From the NCBI GenBank assembly GCA_014116815.1, contig JACGYV010000007.1, positions 1 through 64,000 of the forward strand: a DNA stretch of 64,000 bases. Reading direction: 5' to 3'. The translations under genes and the position numbers were made by a program. The DNA is from Holosporaceae bacterium 'Namur' (GTDB lineage: Bacteria; Pseudomonadota; Alphaproteobacteria; Rickettsiales; Midichloriaceae). Shown in pieces: positions 46,187-54,877 of this stretch. The notes under the pieces are model-generated. The model ran no database searches. It was given only the letters and a program-made list of their open reading frames with translations, and was not told where the DNA came from. The number at the start of each line of letters is the position of its first letter. Within the stretch, counting starts at the first letter, position 1.

Positions 46187-46714
46187 ATGAAAAAATTTAA
46201 AGTAATGAGAAGGCTGAATAAAGAGCATGGGTTGGCACTTGATATGCCACAGGTTAAAAACTTTCTCAAGATAGAATATAATGATGATGACGATTTAATT
46301 AAAACAATGATAAATGCCGCGGTCGAAATGTGTGAAAACTATACCGGACTTGCTTTAATTGATCAGGAATGGCTTATCCAATTCAGTGATATTGCAACCT
46401 ATAAGATTGAATTGCCTATACGGCCTATAGAAAGCATAAAGCAAGTTGAGATAAGGTATCATGACGGCAGTAAAATAAAATATGGAGCCGAACACTACGG
46501 TTTGGATCAAAATTGTCTACTTCTTCACGTGACCCCGATTGCTGATCAAATTGATATAATATGTAAGTGCGGATACGGCAATTCATCTGCCGCAATCCCT
46601 GCTCATTTAAGCTCAATTTTACTTGAGCATGTCGCTCACCTGTATGAGTCGCGCGGTACTAAAGTAAGTTTCGATATGAAAAGATATGACCCGTTTAAAA
46701 AATTAAAAATATAA
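46187..46714 (+). CDS. Head-tail connector protein (phage gp6-like, GTA gp6)
   Basis: The 175-residue protein has the connector pattern VKNFLKIEYNDDDDLIKTMINAAVEMCENYTGL (read in pieces): 'hk_fold' helices with the acidic DDD before the first long helix. LPIRPIESIKQVEIRYHDGSK and CKCGYGNSSAAIPAHLSSILLEHVAHLYE follow, as in phage connectors that bind under the portal. It is 177 bp after the capsid gene, perhaps with its own promoter, and 6 bp before the next gene. Confidence 0.82.
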   Translation: MKKFKVMRRLNKEHGLALDMPQVKNFLKIEYNDDDDLIKTMINAAVEMCENYTGLALIDQEWLIQFSDIATYKIELPIRPIESIKQVEIRYHDGSKIKYGAEHYGLDQNCLLLHVTPIADQIDIICKCGYGNSSAAIPAHLSSILLEHVAHLYESRGTKVSFDMKRYDPFKKLKI

Positions 46715-46720
46715 ACAGCT

Positions 46721-47041
46721 ATGAACCCGAAATTTACTCAACTAAATAAAAGAATTACCTTTCAAATTTATAAATTAGCTCGTGATGACATGGACGGTAG
46801 TATTTATACATGGCATGACGGTATATCCGTCTGGGCGGCCGTAACTCCTCAAAAGGGGAATGTTAAGCATAGGGCTCATGTAGATTTAAAAGAAGGACAT
46901 TATAGCATAGTGATTCGCTACAACGAGAATATTACGGAAAATATGCGGATAAAATTTAACCGACAAATATTCAAAATTGAAAAGATTATAAACCATAACC
47001 AAGCAGATATATTTCAAATCATCTATTGCAGAGAGGAATAA
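46721..47041 (+). CDS. Head-tail adaptor protein (GTA gp7-like)
   Basis: A 106-residue protein with the phage head-tail joining pattern: LNKRITFQIYKLARDDMDGS, WHDGISVWAAVTPQKG, HYSIVIRYNENITENMRIKFN and FKIEKIINHNQADIFQIIYCRE. These are the expected blocks of the SPP1 gp16/HK97 gp10 family (rimless beta-barrel adaptors). The order connector-adaptor-DUF3168 matches the GTA structural operon, and its neighbours are spaced by 1-6 bp. Confidence 0.85.
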   Translation: MNPKFTQLNKRITFQIYKLARDDMDGSIYTWHDGISVWAAVTPQKGNVKHRAHVDLKEGHYSIVIRYNENITENMRIKFNRQIFKIEKIINHNQADIFQIIYCREE

Positions 47042-47042
47042 C

Positions 47043-47444
47043 ATGACATCTATAGTATCATTTAAAAAAGAATTAATCGGGGCGCTAAATAATCGTCAAA
47101 AATTATCCGGCAAAATATCAGGTGTATATTCAGGGCTAATTGAAGAAGTGAGCTTACCGGTAGTAAAATTCAGTAATCTGATAGTTGAGGATTGGTCGTC
47201 CGTCTCAAGTAACGGCAGGGTGTTTAACGTGAGCTTAGAAGTTATGACACGTGATATAAGCAGCAAATCCTGTGTTGAAATTATTGACCTGATCGAAGAT
47301 TATTTACCGACCTTAAATAATATTTTCCAAGACTTTGTTGTCTCAAGGATAAAAATTCTCGGTTCTAAAATAAACTTTATTAAAGCTGAAAGGCTTTGGT
47401 GCGGAGAAATTAAAGTAAAATTCTGGATAGAAACAATTCATTAA
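47043..47444 (+). CDS. DUF3168 tail-completion protein (GTA gp8-like)
   Basis: The 133-residue product matches the DUF3168 layout: FKKELIGALNNRQKLSGKISGVYSG, then VVKFSNLIVEDWSSVSSNGRVFNVSLEVMTRD (read in pieces), and RIKILGSKINFIKAERLWCGEIKVKFWIE. Proteins of this group cap the head-proximal end of the tail tube. It starts 1 bp after the adaptor stop and is followed by the tail tube gene after 4 bp. Confidence 0.8.
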   Translation: MTSIVSFKKELIGALNNRQKLSGKISGVYSGLIEEVSLPVVKFSNLIVEDWSSVSSNGRVFNVSLEVMTRDISSKSCVEIIDLIEDYLPTLNNIFQDFVVSRIKILGSKINFIKAERLWCGEIKVKFWIETIH

Positions 47445-47448
47445 ATAT

Positions 47449-47850
47449 ATGACTGCACAAAATTTTGATAATTTAGCTTTTTATTTTGATATTAAAAATA
47501 AAAGCTACCAGATTAAAGGAGTAAAAATACATGACTTTAGTCTACAAAGCGAATTTTTAAATGAAAACAGTATTTTGGATGCTAGTTGGAAAACCAAAGT
47601 TCCCGTCTCTTCTACAAATAGTTTAACTGTTTCTATGGGAGGAGAATATCATAAAAGTGAAGCCCAAAACCTACTGAAAAGCTTAGCTTTCAATAATAGT
47701 GAATTAGAGTGCAGGATATACCTGGACAGCGGACTGATAAGCGGAAATTTTTTAATTACTAAGTACGAAGTAACCGCAAAATTTGATTCATTCATTGAAT
47801 TTGAACTGGGGCTGATTAGTTCCGGATTGATTAAACATATTATTAACTAA
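47449..47850 (+). CDS. Phage tail tube protein (TP901-1 major tail protein-like, GTA gp9)
   Basis: A 133-residue beta-rich protein. Blocks typical for GTA gp9 are seen: YQIKGVKIHDFSLQSEFLNENS, WKTKVPVSSTNSLTVSMGGEY, and CRIYLDSGLISGNFLITKYEV. Tail tube proteins stack as hexamers to form the DNA conduit. The assignment is based on this pattern and on its place directly after DUF3168. It is the last gene of the tight connector-to-tube cluster. Confidence 0.75.
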   Translation: MTAQNFDNLAFYFDIKNKSYQIKGVKIHDFSLQSEFLNENSILDASWKTKVPVSSTNSLTVSMGGEYHKSEAQNLLKSLAFNNSELECRIYLDSGLISGNFLITKYEVTAKFDSFIEFELGLISSGLIKHIIN

Positions 47851-47864
47851 TGAAATAAATACAT

Positions 47865-48092
47865 ATGCAAAACGTTCAAGAAAATTATTTTAGAAATATA
47901 ATCAGTAAAAAGAAAGCGTTTAAAGGAGACAAGGAAATTGAACATAATATGCAGGAAGTTGCCCTCAGAATAGAAATAAAAATAGCCCATTTGAGGTCGG
48001 AATTGCTTAAATGGTTTATCGGAGTTTCGCTTATTCAAACTTCCACCTTTATAGCAACTATCGGAGCGGCTTTACAGTTTTTCCTTAAATAA
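47865..48092 (+). CDS. Small coiled-coil/one-span membrane protein (DUF1640-like)
   Basis: The 75-residue protein has an amphipathic helix with a KxEIxxLRxELxKW-type phrase (LRIEIKIAHLRSELLKWFIG) and then a C-terminal hydrophobic segment (TSTFIATIGAALQFFL). This resembles DUF1640/CCDC90-like proteins common in alphaproteobacteria and mitochondria, which anchor a coiled coil in a membrane. It is not a GTA component and is the first of three unrelated genes that separate tail tube from DUF2460. ATG 47865 is the only sensible start. Confidence 0.55.
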   Translation: MQNVQENYFRNIISKKKAFKGDKEIEHNMQEVALRIEIKIAHLRSELLKWFIGVSLIQTSTFIATIGAALQFFLK

Positions 48093-48141
48093 TAAATATT
48101 ATATGCTAGAATTAAATATAATGGGGAAAAGGGAGTAATAT

Positions 48142-48837
48142 ATGGTAAATTCTAAAGAAGAGTTTTATACTTTTTTTAAAAAACACGAGGAATTTAAAGA
48201 AAATAATGAAGACTATTTAAGCGAAATTAAAGATGCGCTTAAAAACGGATATCAACCTTTGCCGAATGCTAAATTAAGCGAATCACAAAGCGTTCTCTTA
48301 AATGAATTGTCACACTTTGTTGAGAAGAAGGTTAGTTTACTTGCCGATAAAGAATTGCTTGCAGATATAAAAATCAGCAATGGAATCAGCAATATCAGAA
48401 ATGCTGCTTCCGCTCTCGAGCAATATAAAAGTGGGCTGTTAAATCGTAACAGAAGTTTTAAAGATATGGTGATAGGAGGAGCGGAAAATATGGCTGAAGT
48501 TTCACTGCTTGAAAGTGCGACAACTTTTCTAGAACCGCATGAGTTGCATGGCGCGGTTAGAGAAGATCTACCAGCTTCTTCTGTAATAGGTAAAATTGAA
48601 GATTCCAAAAAGTTTAAAGAAGATCGGCAATTTTCAATGCACCATCAGGAAAAAGTGATGGAGATGCAGAAAACCCAAGCAGCTCAGAATAAGAGTATTC
48701 AAGCGGATATAGCCTCACTCGGGCAGGAGTTCGGCGTACTGGATGCAATGAGTAAAAGTATGAAGTTTTCGGATAATATTAAATCTCCTGATACTTCTCC
48801 CGATGTTTCACAAAAAACCCCCGATATTTCACTTTAA
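48142..48837 (+). CDS. Hypothetical helical protein inside the GTA block
   Basis: The 231-residue protein is polar and mostly helical, with no signal peptide or recognised family. It has a GGGAG Shine-Dalgarno 9 nt before the ATG, and an in-frame C-terminal low-complexity tail (SPDTSPDVSQKTPDISL) with four short S/T-P-D repeats. Its position directly before the Pro/Gln repeat protein and shared style (helical N-terminus, Pro-containing tail) suggest the two belong together. A role as a tape-measure substitute is possible but unsupported. Confidence 0.6.
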   Translation: MVNSKEEFYTFFKKHEEFKENNEDYLSEIKDALKNGYQPLPNAKLSESQSVLLNELSHFVEKKVSLLADKELLADIKISNGISNIRNAASALEQYKSGLLNRNRSFKDMVIGGAENMAEVSLLESATTFLEPHELHGAVREDLPASSVIGKIEDSKKFKEDRQFSMHHQEKVMEMQKTQAAQNKSIQADIASLGQEFGVLDAMSKSMKFSDNIKSPDTSPDVSQKTPDISL

Positions 48838-48902
48838 GTTAATATTTTGTTAACTATTTTCTGTTAAGATAAAATTATAATTTTTTATTTTGGCTAAAGT
48901 AT

Positions 48903-50852
48903 ATGAAAGAGATTTTTGAACAGAATTTAGATTTAGAAGCAAGAACTGCACGAATTTTAGGTGAATCTAAAAATGATCCGGCTATAGCTTTTAAAAATAC
49001 TTTTGCCTATATGCAGGAAGTTGCGGATTCCGCTGAAAAATTTGCCGTCGTATTTTCAACTATGCGGGAACTTTATAAAAATATCCCAGCGCAAAATGTA
49101 AGCGAGCAGGTTGAAGCCGTGAGCAGTGTGTTGAATTTTGCGAATAATTATAAGGGAGATAATAAAGGCATCGTCTTTGAGGAAGTAGATCAGTTTACTA
49201 CCACTTTAAGTAAAAATATTACCGATAGAATAATACAAAAATTAGATGATTTTAAATCCGATCGATTGGATTATTCTTTAAAAGCTTTGATAGAAGAAAC
49301 AAATGCTAAATTGGATAAAACGCCTGAAGAAGGTGGGGTTCAGCAATTATTTAAACCTACGTTTGAATTGACTGATGCTATAAAGAATATGGTAAAATCT
49401 GAGAAACCGGCGCCTGAGCAGGCAGCGCAACAACAGCAAGCTGATCAACAAAGACGTGTGCCACCACAAAAACCTCTCCCGCCTACACCTGAGCAGGAAG
49501 CACAACAACAAGCTGAGCAGCAAAGACGTGTGCCACCACAAAAACCTCTCCCGCCTACACCTGAGCAGGCAGCACAACAACAGCAAGCTGATCAACAAAG
49601 ACGTGTGCCACCACAAAAACCTCTCCCGCCTATACCTGAACAGGCAACACAACAACAGCAAGCTGATCAACAAAAACGTATAGTACCGAACAAGCCTCTT
49701 CCATCGGCGCCTGAACAGGCAGTGCAAGATCAGCAACCGGGCTCTAATCAAGTAGACAAGATAGACCAAGCTCAAGAGCAAAATATTCAAAATCAAGATG
49801 CTCAAGCTCAGCAGGAAAATGACGGAAAACCTAAAAAACGCGGTTTTTTAAGTAGGTTCGGCGACGCACTTAAAGATGAATTTACTCCGTCTAATAAAAC
49901 TATGATGATGATTTGGGCGGGGTTACTGATTGCAGCTATGCTGTTCTTCCCTCCCGCTGTTATGCCGTTAGTAATTTTCGGGGCAGCTGCCGCAGGAACG
50001 GTAGCAGCAAATAAGGCAGCTAAAGTATTTAATTCTCCGGTCGGACATTCCATCGCCAAGGCGGTTTCCGCTCCGATGGGTATGTTTGGTGATCTGGTGA
50101 CCGGCCTTTTAAAGGGAACTGCGGCGCTCGGGGCTATTGTAGCTACTCCGTTTACCGATAAAACATTGGCTGAAAATGTGAAGGCCGCAACCGGTGCTCT
50201 CCCTGAACTGGGAAGTTTTACAAAAGCTGCGCTTGGGGGAGGAGTTACCTCGCCTAATAATTCGGGAAGTATGCAAAAAGCAAATACGGCTAATTCTAAA
50301 ACTACCGACACTGCTAAGCGGAATGACGGTAAGGGACAGGAGTCTAAGAAGGAAGATAAAGAAGCTACAACTACGGCAGTTGAATGGAAGGGCGCTGCTA
50401 GCCCGTCCACTGATAAAAAGGTAATCTCTACGGAACAGGAGAAAAAAGTTCAGGCTGGCATAGTTGAAAGACATGAAAAAGTTTCATTAGGGCAGCATAG
50501 GCAACAGGAACAGCAGCCAATATCACCCCCTGTGCCGCCACGTCCGACACAAGCAGAACTAGAAGCGGCTAAAGCATCACCAGCAGCAGGACAGCAGCAG
50601 ACACCACAGCCTGTGCCTGCACCACAACAGCAGCAAGCAATAGTCACAACACCTGAGGTAGGCCACAATAATCAGGGTAATGGCCTAAAAAATTTAAACA
50701 TTCAAGACCAACAAGAAGTGCAAAAACTAGCTAGAAGTATGAGTAGCCCTGATCTTACTTCAAAATCACATAATGTTAACCATGAATCTCAACAAGAGAG
50801 GTTAAAAAGAAATGCTTCTGCATCTGATGTTAAAAAAGGAATGACAATTTAA
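48903..50852 (+). CDS. Pro/Gln-repeat protein with hydrophobic core and SH3-ligand-like motifs
   Basis: A 649-residue mosaic protein. Residues 1-165 are helical. Residues 171-270 hold four to five tandem 24/25-mers containing RRVPPQKPLPPTPEQ. RVPPQKP fits the class I SH3-ligand pattern RxxPxxP. A hydrophobic stretch at about 333-372 (MMMIWAGLLIAAMLFFP and following Ala/Gly-rich part) may span or insert in a membrane. A Ser/Lys/Thr-rich linker follows, then PPVPPRPTQ near 541, which fits class II PxxPxR. The C-terminus (SMSSPDLTSKSHN) is Ser-rich. No signal peptide is seen, in keeping with a type IV-secreted effector, which is inference. Confidence 0.75.
   Translation: MKEIFEQNLDLEARTARILGESKNDPAIAFKNTFAYMQEVADSAEKFAVVFSTMRELYKNIPAQNVSEQVEAVSSVLNFANNYKGDNKGIVFEEVDQFTTTLSKNITDRIIQKLDDFKSDRLDYSLKALIEETNAKLDKTPEEGGVQQLFKPTFELTDAIKNMVKSEKPAPEQAAQQQQADQQRRVPPQKPLPPTPEQEAQQQAEQQRRVPPQKPLPPTPEQAAQQQQADQQRRVPPQKPLPPIPEQATQQQQADQQKRIVPNKPLPSAPEQAVQDQQPGSNQVDKIDQAQEQNIQNQDAQAQQENDGKPKKRGFLSRFGDALKDEFTPSNKTMMMIWAGLLIAAMLFFPPAVMPLVIFGAAAAGTVAANKAAKVFNSPVGHSIAKAVSAPMGMFGDLVTGLLKGTAALGAIVATPFTDKTLAENVKAATGALPELGSFTKAALGGGVTSPNNSGSMQKANTANSKTTDTAKRNDGKGQESKKEDKEATTTAVEWKGAASPSTDKKVISTEQEKKVQAGIVERHEKVSLGQHRQQEQQPISPPVPPRPTQAELEAAKASPAAGQQQTPQPVPAPQQQQAIVTTPEVGHNNQGNGLKNLNIQDQQEVQKLARSMSSPDLTSKSHNVNHESQQERLKRNASASDVKKGMTI
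49413..49712 (+). repeat. Tandem repeat, about 75-bp unit, 4 copies plus partial
   Basis: Units begin at 49413, 49488, 49560 and 49635, each opening CCTGA(G/A)CAGG and carrying CCACCACAAAAACCTCTC in the first three. The unit is 75 bp except the second, which is 72 bp through loss of one codon. A degenerate fifth start is at 49710. The copies are nearly identical in DNA as well as protein, indicating recent expansion by slippage or unequal exchange. Confidence 0.9.
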
Positions 50853-50882
50853 CAATTTATAAATTCTTCCCCACATATAAAA

Positions 50883-51251
50883 ATGAACCAGGAACAGTTA
50901 ACCAAATTGCTGTCGGCACAAAAGCTGACGGCTTCAACCATCCGCTCCATCTCCGATGAAGTGATGAATATCATAGAACTCGCCTTAATCGGTGACGAGG
51001 AGGCTTTAGAGAAATTAAAGCTTTATAACTCTAAGGAACACGATCTTCTTGCCACTTTTTTTAAGGTAAGCTCGCTTATAATCAAAGTATTCCCTATGGA
51101 ACACAGGATTATAGGCACTGAGCTTATCAAAAGCTTAGAAGATGTGCCTAAAGAAGAAGAGCCGAACGAGAATCTAATTACTGATGCAGATATTAACGTA
51201 ATGAAAAATTATATAGAACGCTATGAAAGAGAAAAAAATAAAGTTCATTGA
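50883..51251 (+). CDS. Hypothetical protein preceding GTA gp12-like gene
   Basis: A 122-residue, acidic, helical protein (ISDEVMNIIELALIGDEEALEKLK) with no recognised domain. In complete GTAs the tail-assembly chaperone genes (gp10, gp10.1) and tape measure lie between tail tube and DUF2460; by position and size this could be a diverged chaperone, but the sequence gives no direct support. Its 3' end overlaps the next gene's start by 29 bp, indicating coupling. Confidence 0.6.
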   Translation: MNQEQLTKLLSAQKLTASTIRSISDEVMNIIELALIGDEEALEKLKLYNSKEHDLLATFFKVSSLIIKVFPMEHRIIGTELIKSLEDVPKEEEPNENLITDADINVMKNYIERYEREKNKVH

Positions 51252-51834
51252 ACAACGCTTTCCCGAGGATATTTCCTATGGATCAAGCGGCGGCCCTTGC
51301 TACTCCACCGATGTTATTACGATGACCAGTGGATACGAGCAAAGGAACATAAATTGGCAGCAATCAAGAAATCAATATAATGTTGCTTACGGCATAAAAA
51401 CCGAAGAGCATATTAAAGAGCTGATAGCTTTTTTCAGAATTTGTAAAGGTAAGGCAATCGGGTTCAGGTTTAAAGATTGGAATGATCATACTGCTAAAAA
51501 CCAACTGATCGCCATTGGAGATGGAAAGAAAAAATCATTCCAACTGGTGAAAAGCTATAAAACAGCAGCAGTTAAAGAGCAGAGAATAATCTCTAAACCA
51601 GTACCCGGCAAGGTCAAAGTTTTTTTAGATGATAATGAATATAAGGAGGTAGACGCGGATTACACTTCAGGGATAATAACTTTTAAAACTCCTCCTGCGG
51701 TAGATGTAAAAATTACTGCAAGTTTTAAGTTTGATGTGCCGGTGAGATTTGATACGGATTCACTGCTTACCTCAATTGAAGCTTATCAAACCCATTCACT
51801 AAATAATATTCCGCTTGTTGAAATAAGAGTATAA
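51223..51834 (+). CDS. DUF2460 distal tail protein (GTA gp12-like)
   Basis: The 203-residue product shows the full DUF2460 pattern: IEQRFPEDISYGSSGGPCYST (FPxxIxxGxxGGP), MTSGYEQRNINWQQSRNQYNVAYGIKT, FFRICKGKAIGFRFKDWNDH, and SIEAYQTHSLNNIPLVEIRV. In the Rhodobacter capsulatus GTA this protein forms the distal tail ring. It is read from an ATG inside the preceding gene and is followed 5 bp later by the DUF2163 gene, the same order as in GTAs. Confidence 0.92.
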   Translation: MKEKKIKFIEQRFPEDISYGSSGGPCYSTDVITMTSGYEQRNINWQQSRNQYNVAYGIKTEEHIKELIAFFRICKGKAIGFRFKDWNDHTAKNQLIAIGDGKKKSFQLVKSYKTAAVKEQRIISKPVPGKVKVFLDDNEYKEVDADYTSGIITFKTPPAVDVKITASFKFDVPVRFDTDSLLTSIEAYQTHSLNNIPLVEIRV

Positions 51835-51839
51835 TTCCT

Positions 51840-52673
51840 ATGAACACAATTACCCCCAAACTAACCGAGCTCTTAGGGCAGGAAACTACAACATTTGCCA
51901 GCTGTTGGCTGTTGAAATTAAAATCCGGCGAGGAGCTGGGCTTTACTGATTTTGATCAGGATCTTAATATTAATAATATAACCTACCATTCGGCTTCCGG
52001 GTTTACGGGAACCGCGATCCAAAGTAATTCCGGCTTTGCGGTTGATAACCTTGAGATTGAAGGTATGTTGGATAACGAGCTTATCTTAAAGCAGGACCTA
52101 ATTGCCGGAAAATATGATCATGCCGAGATTGAAATATTTTTAGTCAACTATGAAAATTTAAGTGCGGGAAAGCTTCACTTAAAGCGAGGTTGGTTCGGTG
52201 AAGTCAGTATTAAAGATAATATGTTTATCGCTGAAGTAAAAGGCCTGACCCATGCTTTAAATAAAAATATCGGTGACCTTTATTCCCATCGCTGCCGAGC
52301 TAAGTTCGGTGATGAAAAATGTAAAGCGGATTTAAGCAAATATACTTTTTCAGGCGTAATAACCGAAGTACAAAGTAATAATATTATAATTGATATTAAT
52401 CGCGCAGAGGAATCTAATTTCTTTCAATACGGTAGCATTAAGTTTTTAACCGGGGCAAACCAAGGAATAGCAAAAGAAGTTCAAAGTTATACGAAGAACG
52501 GAAAAATAGTTCTTGCAAGCCCGTTGCCTTATAAGCCGAGCGCAGGGGATAGTTATGAAATTACCACCGGGTGCAATAAATCTTTTGAAACTTGTTATAA
52601 GCAATTTAATAATGCAATCAACTTTAGGGGAGAGCCGCATATCCCGGGAATAAGTAAACTGCTTAAGGTTTAA
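51840..52673 (+). CDS. DUF2163 / phage BR0599-family hub protein (GTA gp13-like)
   Basis: The 277-residue protein begins TPKLTELLGQETTTFASCWLLKLKSGEELGFTDFDQDL (read in pieces), with YHSASGFTGTAIQSNSGF and LYSHRCRAKFGDEKCKADLS. The ending GCNKSFETCYKQFNN followed by INFRGEPHIPGI is the DUF2163 C-terminal signature with four cysteines that bind an iron-sulfur cluster in GTA hub proteins. The next GTA genes (gp14 NlpC/P60 peptidase and gp15) are not present downstream. Confidence 0.92.
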   Translation: MNTITPKLTELLGQETTTFASCWLLKLKSGEELGFTDFDQDLNINNITYHSASGFTGTAIQSNSGFAVDNLEIEGMLDNELILKQDLIAGKYDHAEIEIFLVNYENLSAGKLHLKRGWFGEVSIKDNMFIAEVKGLTHALNKNIGDLYSHRCRAKFGDEKCKADLSKYTFSGVITEVQSNNIIIDINRAEESNFFQYGSIKFLTGANQGIAKEVQSYTKNGKIVLASPLPYKPSAGDSYEITTGCNKSFETCYKQFNNAINFRGEPHIPGISKLLKV

Positions 52674-52758
52674 TGCAGATAAGGTATTAAATAATAGGAT
52701 TCTATTACATATGATTTAAAAGATTGTGCCCCAATATTATTAATTTTTTTATCTTAAC

Positions 52759-52786
52759 TTGTGTTATATCTTATATATTATATAAT
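52759..52786 (+). promoter_or_regulatory. Promoter candidate for the LRR protein gene
   Basis: TTGTGT (52759-52764) and TATAAT (52781-52786) are spaced by 16 bp and lie 37 bp before the ATG; a Shine-Dalgarno-like AGGGG occurs at 52811-52815. The -10 box is perfect; the surroundings are so AT-rich that chance matches are common. Confidence 0.45.
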
Positions 52787-52822
52787 TTTAAAAAAAATTT
52801 ATAATTTAATAGGGGTAGTAAA

Positions 52823-54877
52823 ATGTATGATTCCAAATTTACTGTTTATGAATTTACTGTTAGTAAATTAATGGAATTAAAAACTACTAGACTACATGAA
52901 CCTCTTGAATCAAAGGTGAGGGAAGAGCTTGAAAAATGTACGTCATTAAGTCTTAGAGGATCGGTTGCTTATCTAAAGGAAAATAAAATCAGCGCTAAAG
53001 ATTTCCAAGTAGTACTCGCCGCTTTAAAAACTAATTCAACAGTTACTTCAATTAAAATATTAACGGATTCAGTTAATGTTATTTCCGATTTGTCTAAAAT
53101 TTTAATTGTTAATAAAAATATTAAATCATTAAATATTAAATTTAAAAATTTAAATGAAAAGATTGCTAATAATTTTACACAAGCTCTAAGCAAAAATAAC
53201 AGCCTTGATCAGTTGGAAATATACGTAATATCTTATAAAAAAAGCACTGAGCAAGAAACTTTAAGAACAATAGAGGTTATAGAAGACTCAGTAGTTAAAT
53301 TTTTAGAGAGAAGACATATTAAGTCATTAAGATTATCACTCGGGCATAAATTTAAGAATGCTGAAAGGTTATTTGAAGTTCTAAAAAAACAACCGTTGTT
53401 ATCTGAACTTAATCTCTCTCGTAATAAACTCGGTTTAGAAGAAATTAAGTTTCTGGAAGACTTGCTTACTTCAAGTAATTATAACATTGAGAGTCTTAAT
53501 TTATCACATAATAATTTTGGAGAAGGCTTGTTTAAAAAATTAGCTGTAGCATTATATAAAAATACTTCAATTAATGCACTTTATTTAAAAGGGAATGAAT
53601 ACTCTCCTGAAGAAGCGGAAATATTATTAAATTATTTAAAAGACAGATTAGCATTTTTAAAAATTCATTTAACTAAAAAAATGCTCCCTAAAAATAAAAT
53701 TGATCAATTTAATAGTATTTCGCATATTAATCCTCTTATTTCATTATTTTTTAATAGATGGGAAGAAATTGGATCTAAAAATTATGATTTAAACAAGCTT
53801 TCTAAAATATATCGCCAATTATTAGAGGTAGAATGTGCTAATATTAATATTCGTGATATATCGAATTTTATATATTTATTCATTGATAATATACAGCGTG
53901 CTAATGATTATAAAGAAGCTTCAGGAAATGAAAATAATAAAAAGTTTTTTTCCGATTTCAAAGATGCATTAAAAATATGCCGTGTTCTGGATTTAGCACT
54001 TTCATTAGTTTTACCATATGAAACTCAGAGCGTTATATTTAAGGAAGTTTACATGGAAAATAATTTCTCTTCCCTTCAAAAAGGATATCCCGAACATTCG
54101 GAAATCTTAGAAAAAATGAAAGAGGAAAATAACTTAATTACTACTACCCTGCTAGGGTTTCCTCCGATTTCCGAGGCTCTGGAAAAGTTAATGCATAAAG
54201 ATGAACCTTTTCTGATTAAAGCTGTTGAGTACCCTGACGAGAACCTGAGGATTTTACAGCTAATTATGGTTAAAGAAGATCTTTTTATAAGTAAATCCAT
54301 TAAAGATCCTGCTCTTAGTTTACAGGTTTTAGACAGTATAAAACCCGCTCATAAAAAAGCAGTAACTTATTTAGCGGAAAATTATTTACGTTTATACGGA
54401 GTATGTAAAGAATTTACCTTAAATTCAGGCTTTACTCTTCCGGCAGAGGTTACGGCACATATATGTAGCTTTCTAAAACCCGGTGATATTAAACCGGGGA
54501 AATTTAAACAGGAAACAGAACAAGTAAGTAATAGCCTGCAATTAACTATAGAAGCACAACAGCAACAATTAGCTACTCAAGCAAATGAGATTGGTAGATT
54601 AAGAGAAATTATTGGGATACAGCAACGGCTATTAAATGATAAAGATTATTATATTAATAGTTTGTTATCAAAGCTAAATAGTCTGCAATATACAGGTTTA
54701 TATCCTGAGGACAGCTACCCGCAGCAAATGGAAATAGTTGGAGAAGGACATCTGACGATTAAAAGAGAATTACCCGTATCTTCAAGTCCACTAGATCCTA
54801 ATAACTTTAAACGTAGGCGTATGGAAGAAGAAAAAGAAAGAACTAATGAACACAATAATGATTTCGGAAGACTATAA
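52823..54877 (+). CDS. Leucine-rich-repeat protein with F-box-like helix and basic C-terminal patch
   Basis: The 684-residue protein has ribonuclease-inhibitor-type LRRs at about 30-275 (LSELNLSRNKLGLEEIKFLEDLL, IESLNLSHNNFGEG, INALYLKGNEYSPEEA). A helical middle follows. Near 535-552 comes FTLPAEVTAHICSFLKPGDI, which matches the first half of the F-box consensus (LPxEVxxxIxSFLxPxD). A coiled coil at about 570-625 (EAQQQQLATQANEIGRLREI) and a basic patch NFKRRRMEEEK near 662, resembling a nuclear localisation signal, end the protein. There is no signal peptide. This is the make-up of a host-directed effector, which is inference. Confidence 0.8.
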   Translation: MYDSKFTVYEFTVSKLMELKTTRLHEPLESKVREELEKCTSLSLRGSVAYLKENKISAKDFQVVLAALKTNSTVTSIKILTDSVNVISDLSKILIVNKNIKSLNIKFKNLNEKIANNFTQALSKNNSLDQLEIYVISYKKSTEQETLRTIEVIEDSVVKFLERRHIKSLRLSLGHKFKNAERLFEVLKKQPLLSELNLSRNKLGLEEIKFLEDLLTSSNYNIESLNLSHNNFGEGLFKKLAVALYKNTSINALYLKGNEYSPEEAEILLNYLKDRLAFLKIHLTKKMLPKNKIDQFNSISHINPLISLFFNRWEEIGSKNYDLNKLSKIYRQLLEVECANINIRDISNFIYLFIDNIQRANDYKEASGNENNKKFFSDFKDALKICRVLDLALSLVLPYETQSVIFKEVYMENNFSSLQKGYPEHSEILEKMKEENNLITTTLLGFPPISEALEKLMHKDEPFLIKAVEYPDENLRILQLIMVKEDLFISKSIKDPALSLQVLDSIKPAHKKAVTYLAENYLRLYGVCKEFTLNSGFTLPAEVTAHICSFLKPGDIKPGKFKQETEQVSNSLQLTIEAQQQQLATQANEIGRLREIIGIQQRLLNDKDYYINSLLSKLNSLQYTGLYPEDSYPQQMEIVGEGHLTIKRELPVSSSPLDPNNFKRRRMEEEKERTNEHNNDFGRL

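Noticed and set aside
49413..49712. CRISPR-like array
   Set aside because: The repeats are contiguous with no unique spacers and are in frame within a protein gene.
49347..49805. 152-codon minus-strand frame over the Pro/Gln repeats
   Set aside because: It is the antisense of the repeat array (Leu/Arg-rich low complexity); long antisense frames arise automatically from such codon bias.
49808..50410. 200-codon minus-strand frame inside the repeat-protein gene
   Set aside because: Antisense shadow with Ala/Pro/Ser-rich composition and no start context; the plus-strand gene has repeats and coherent domains.
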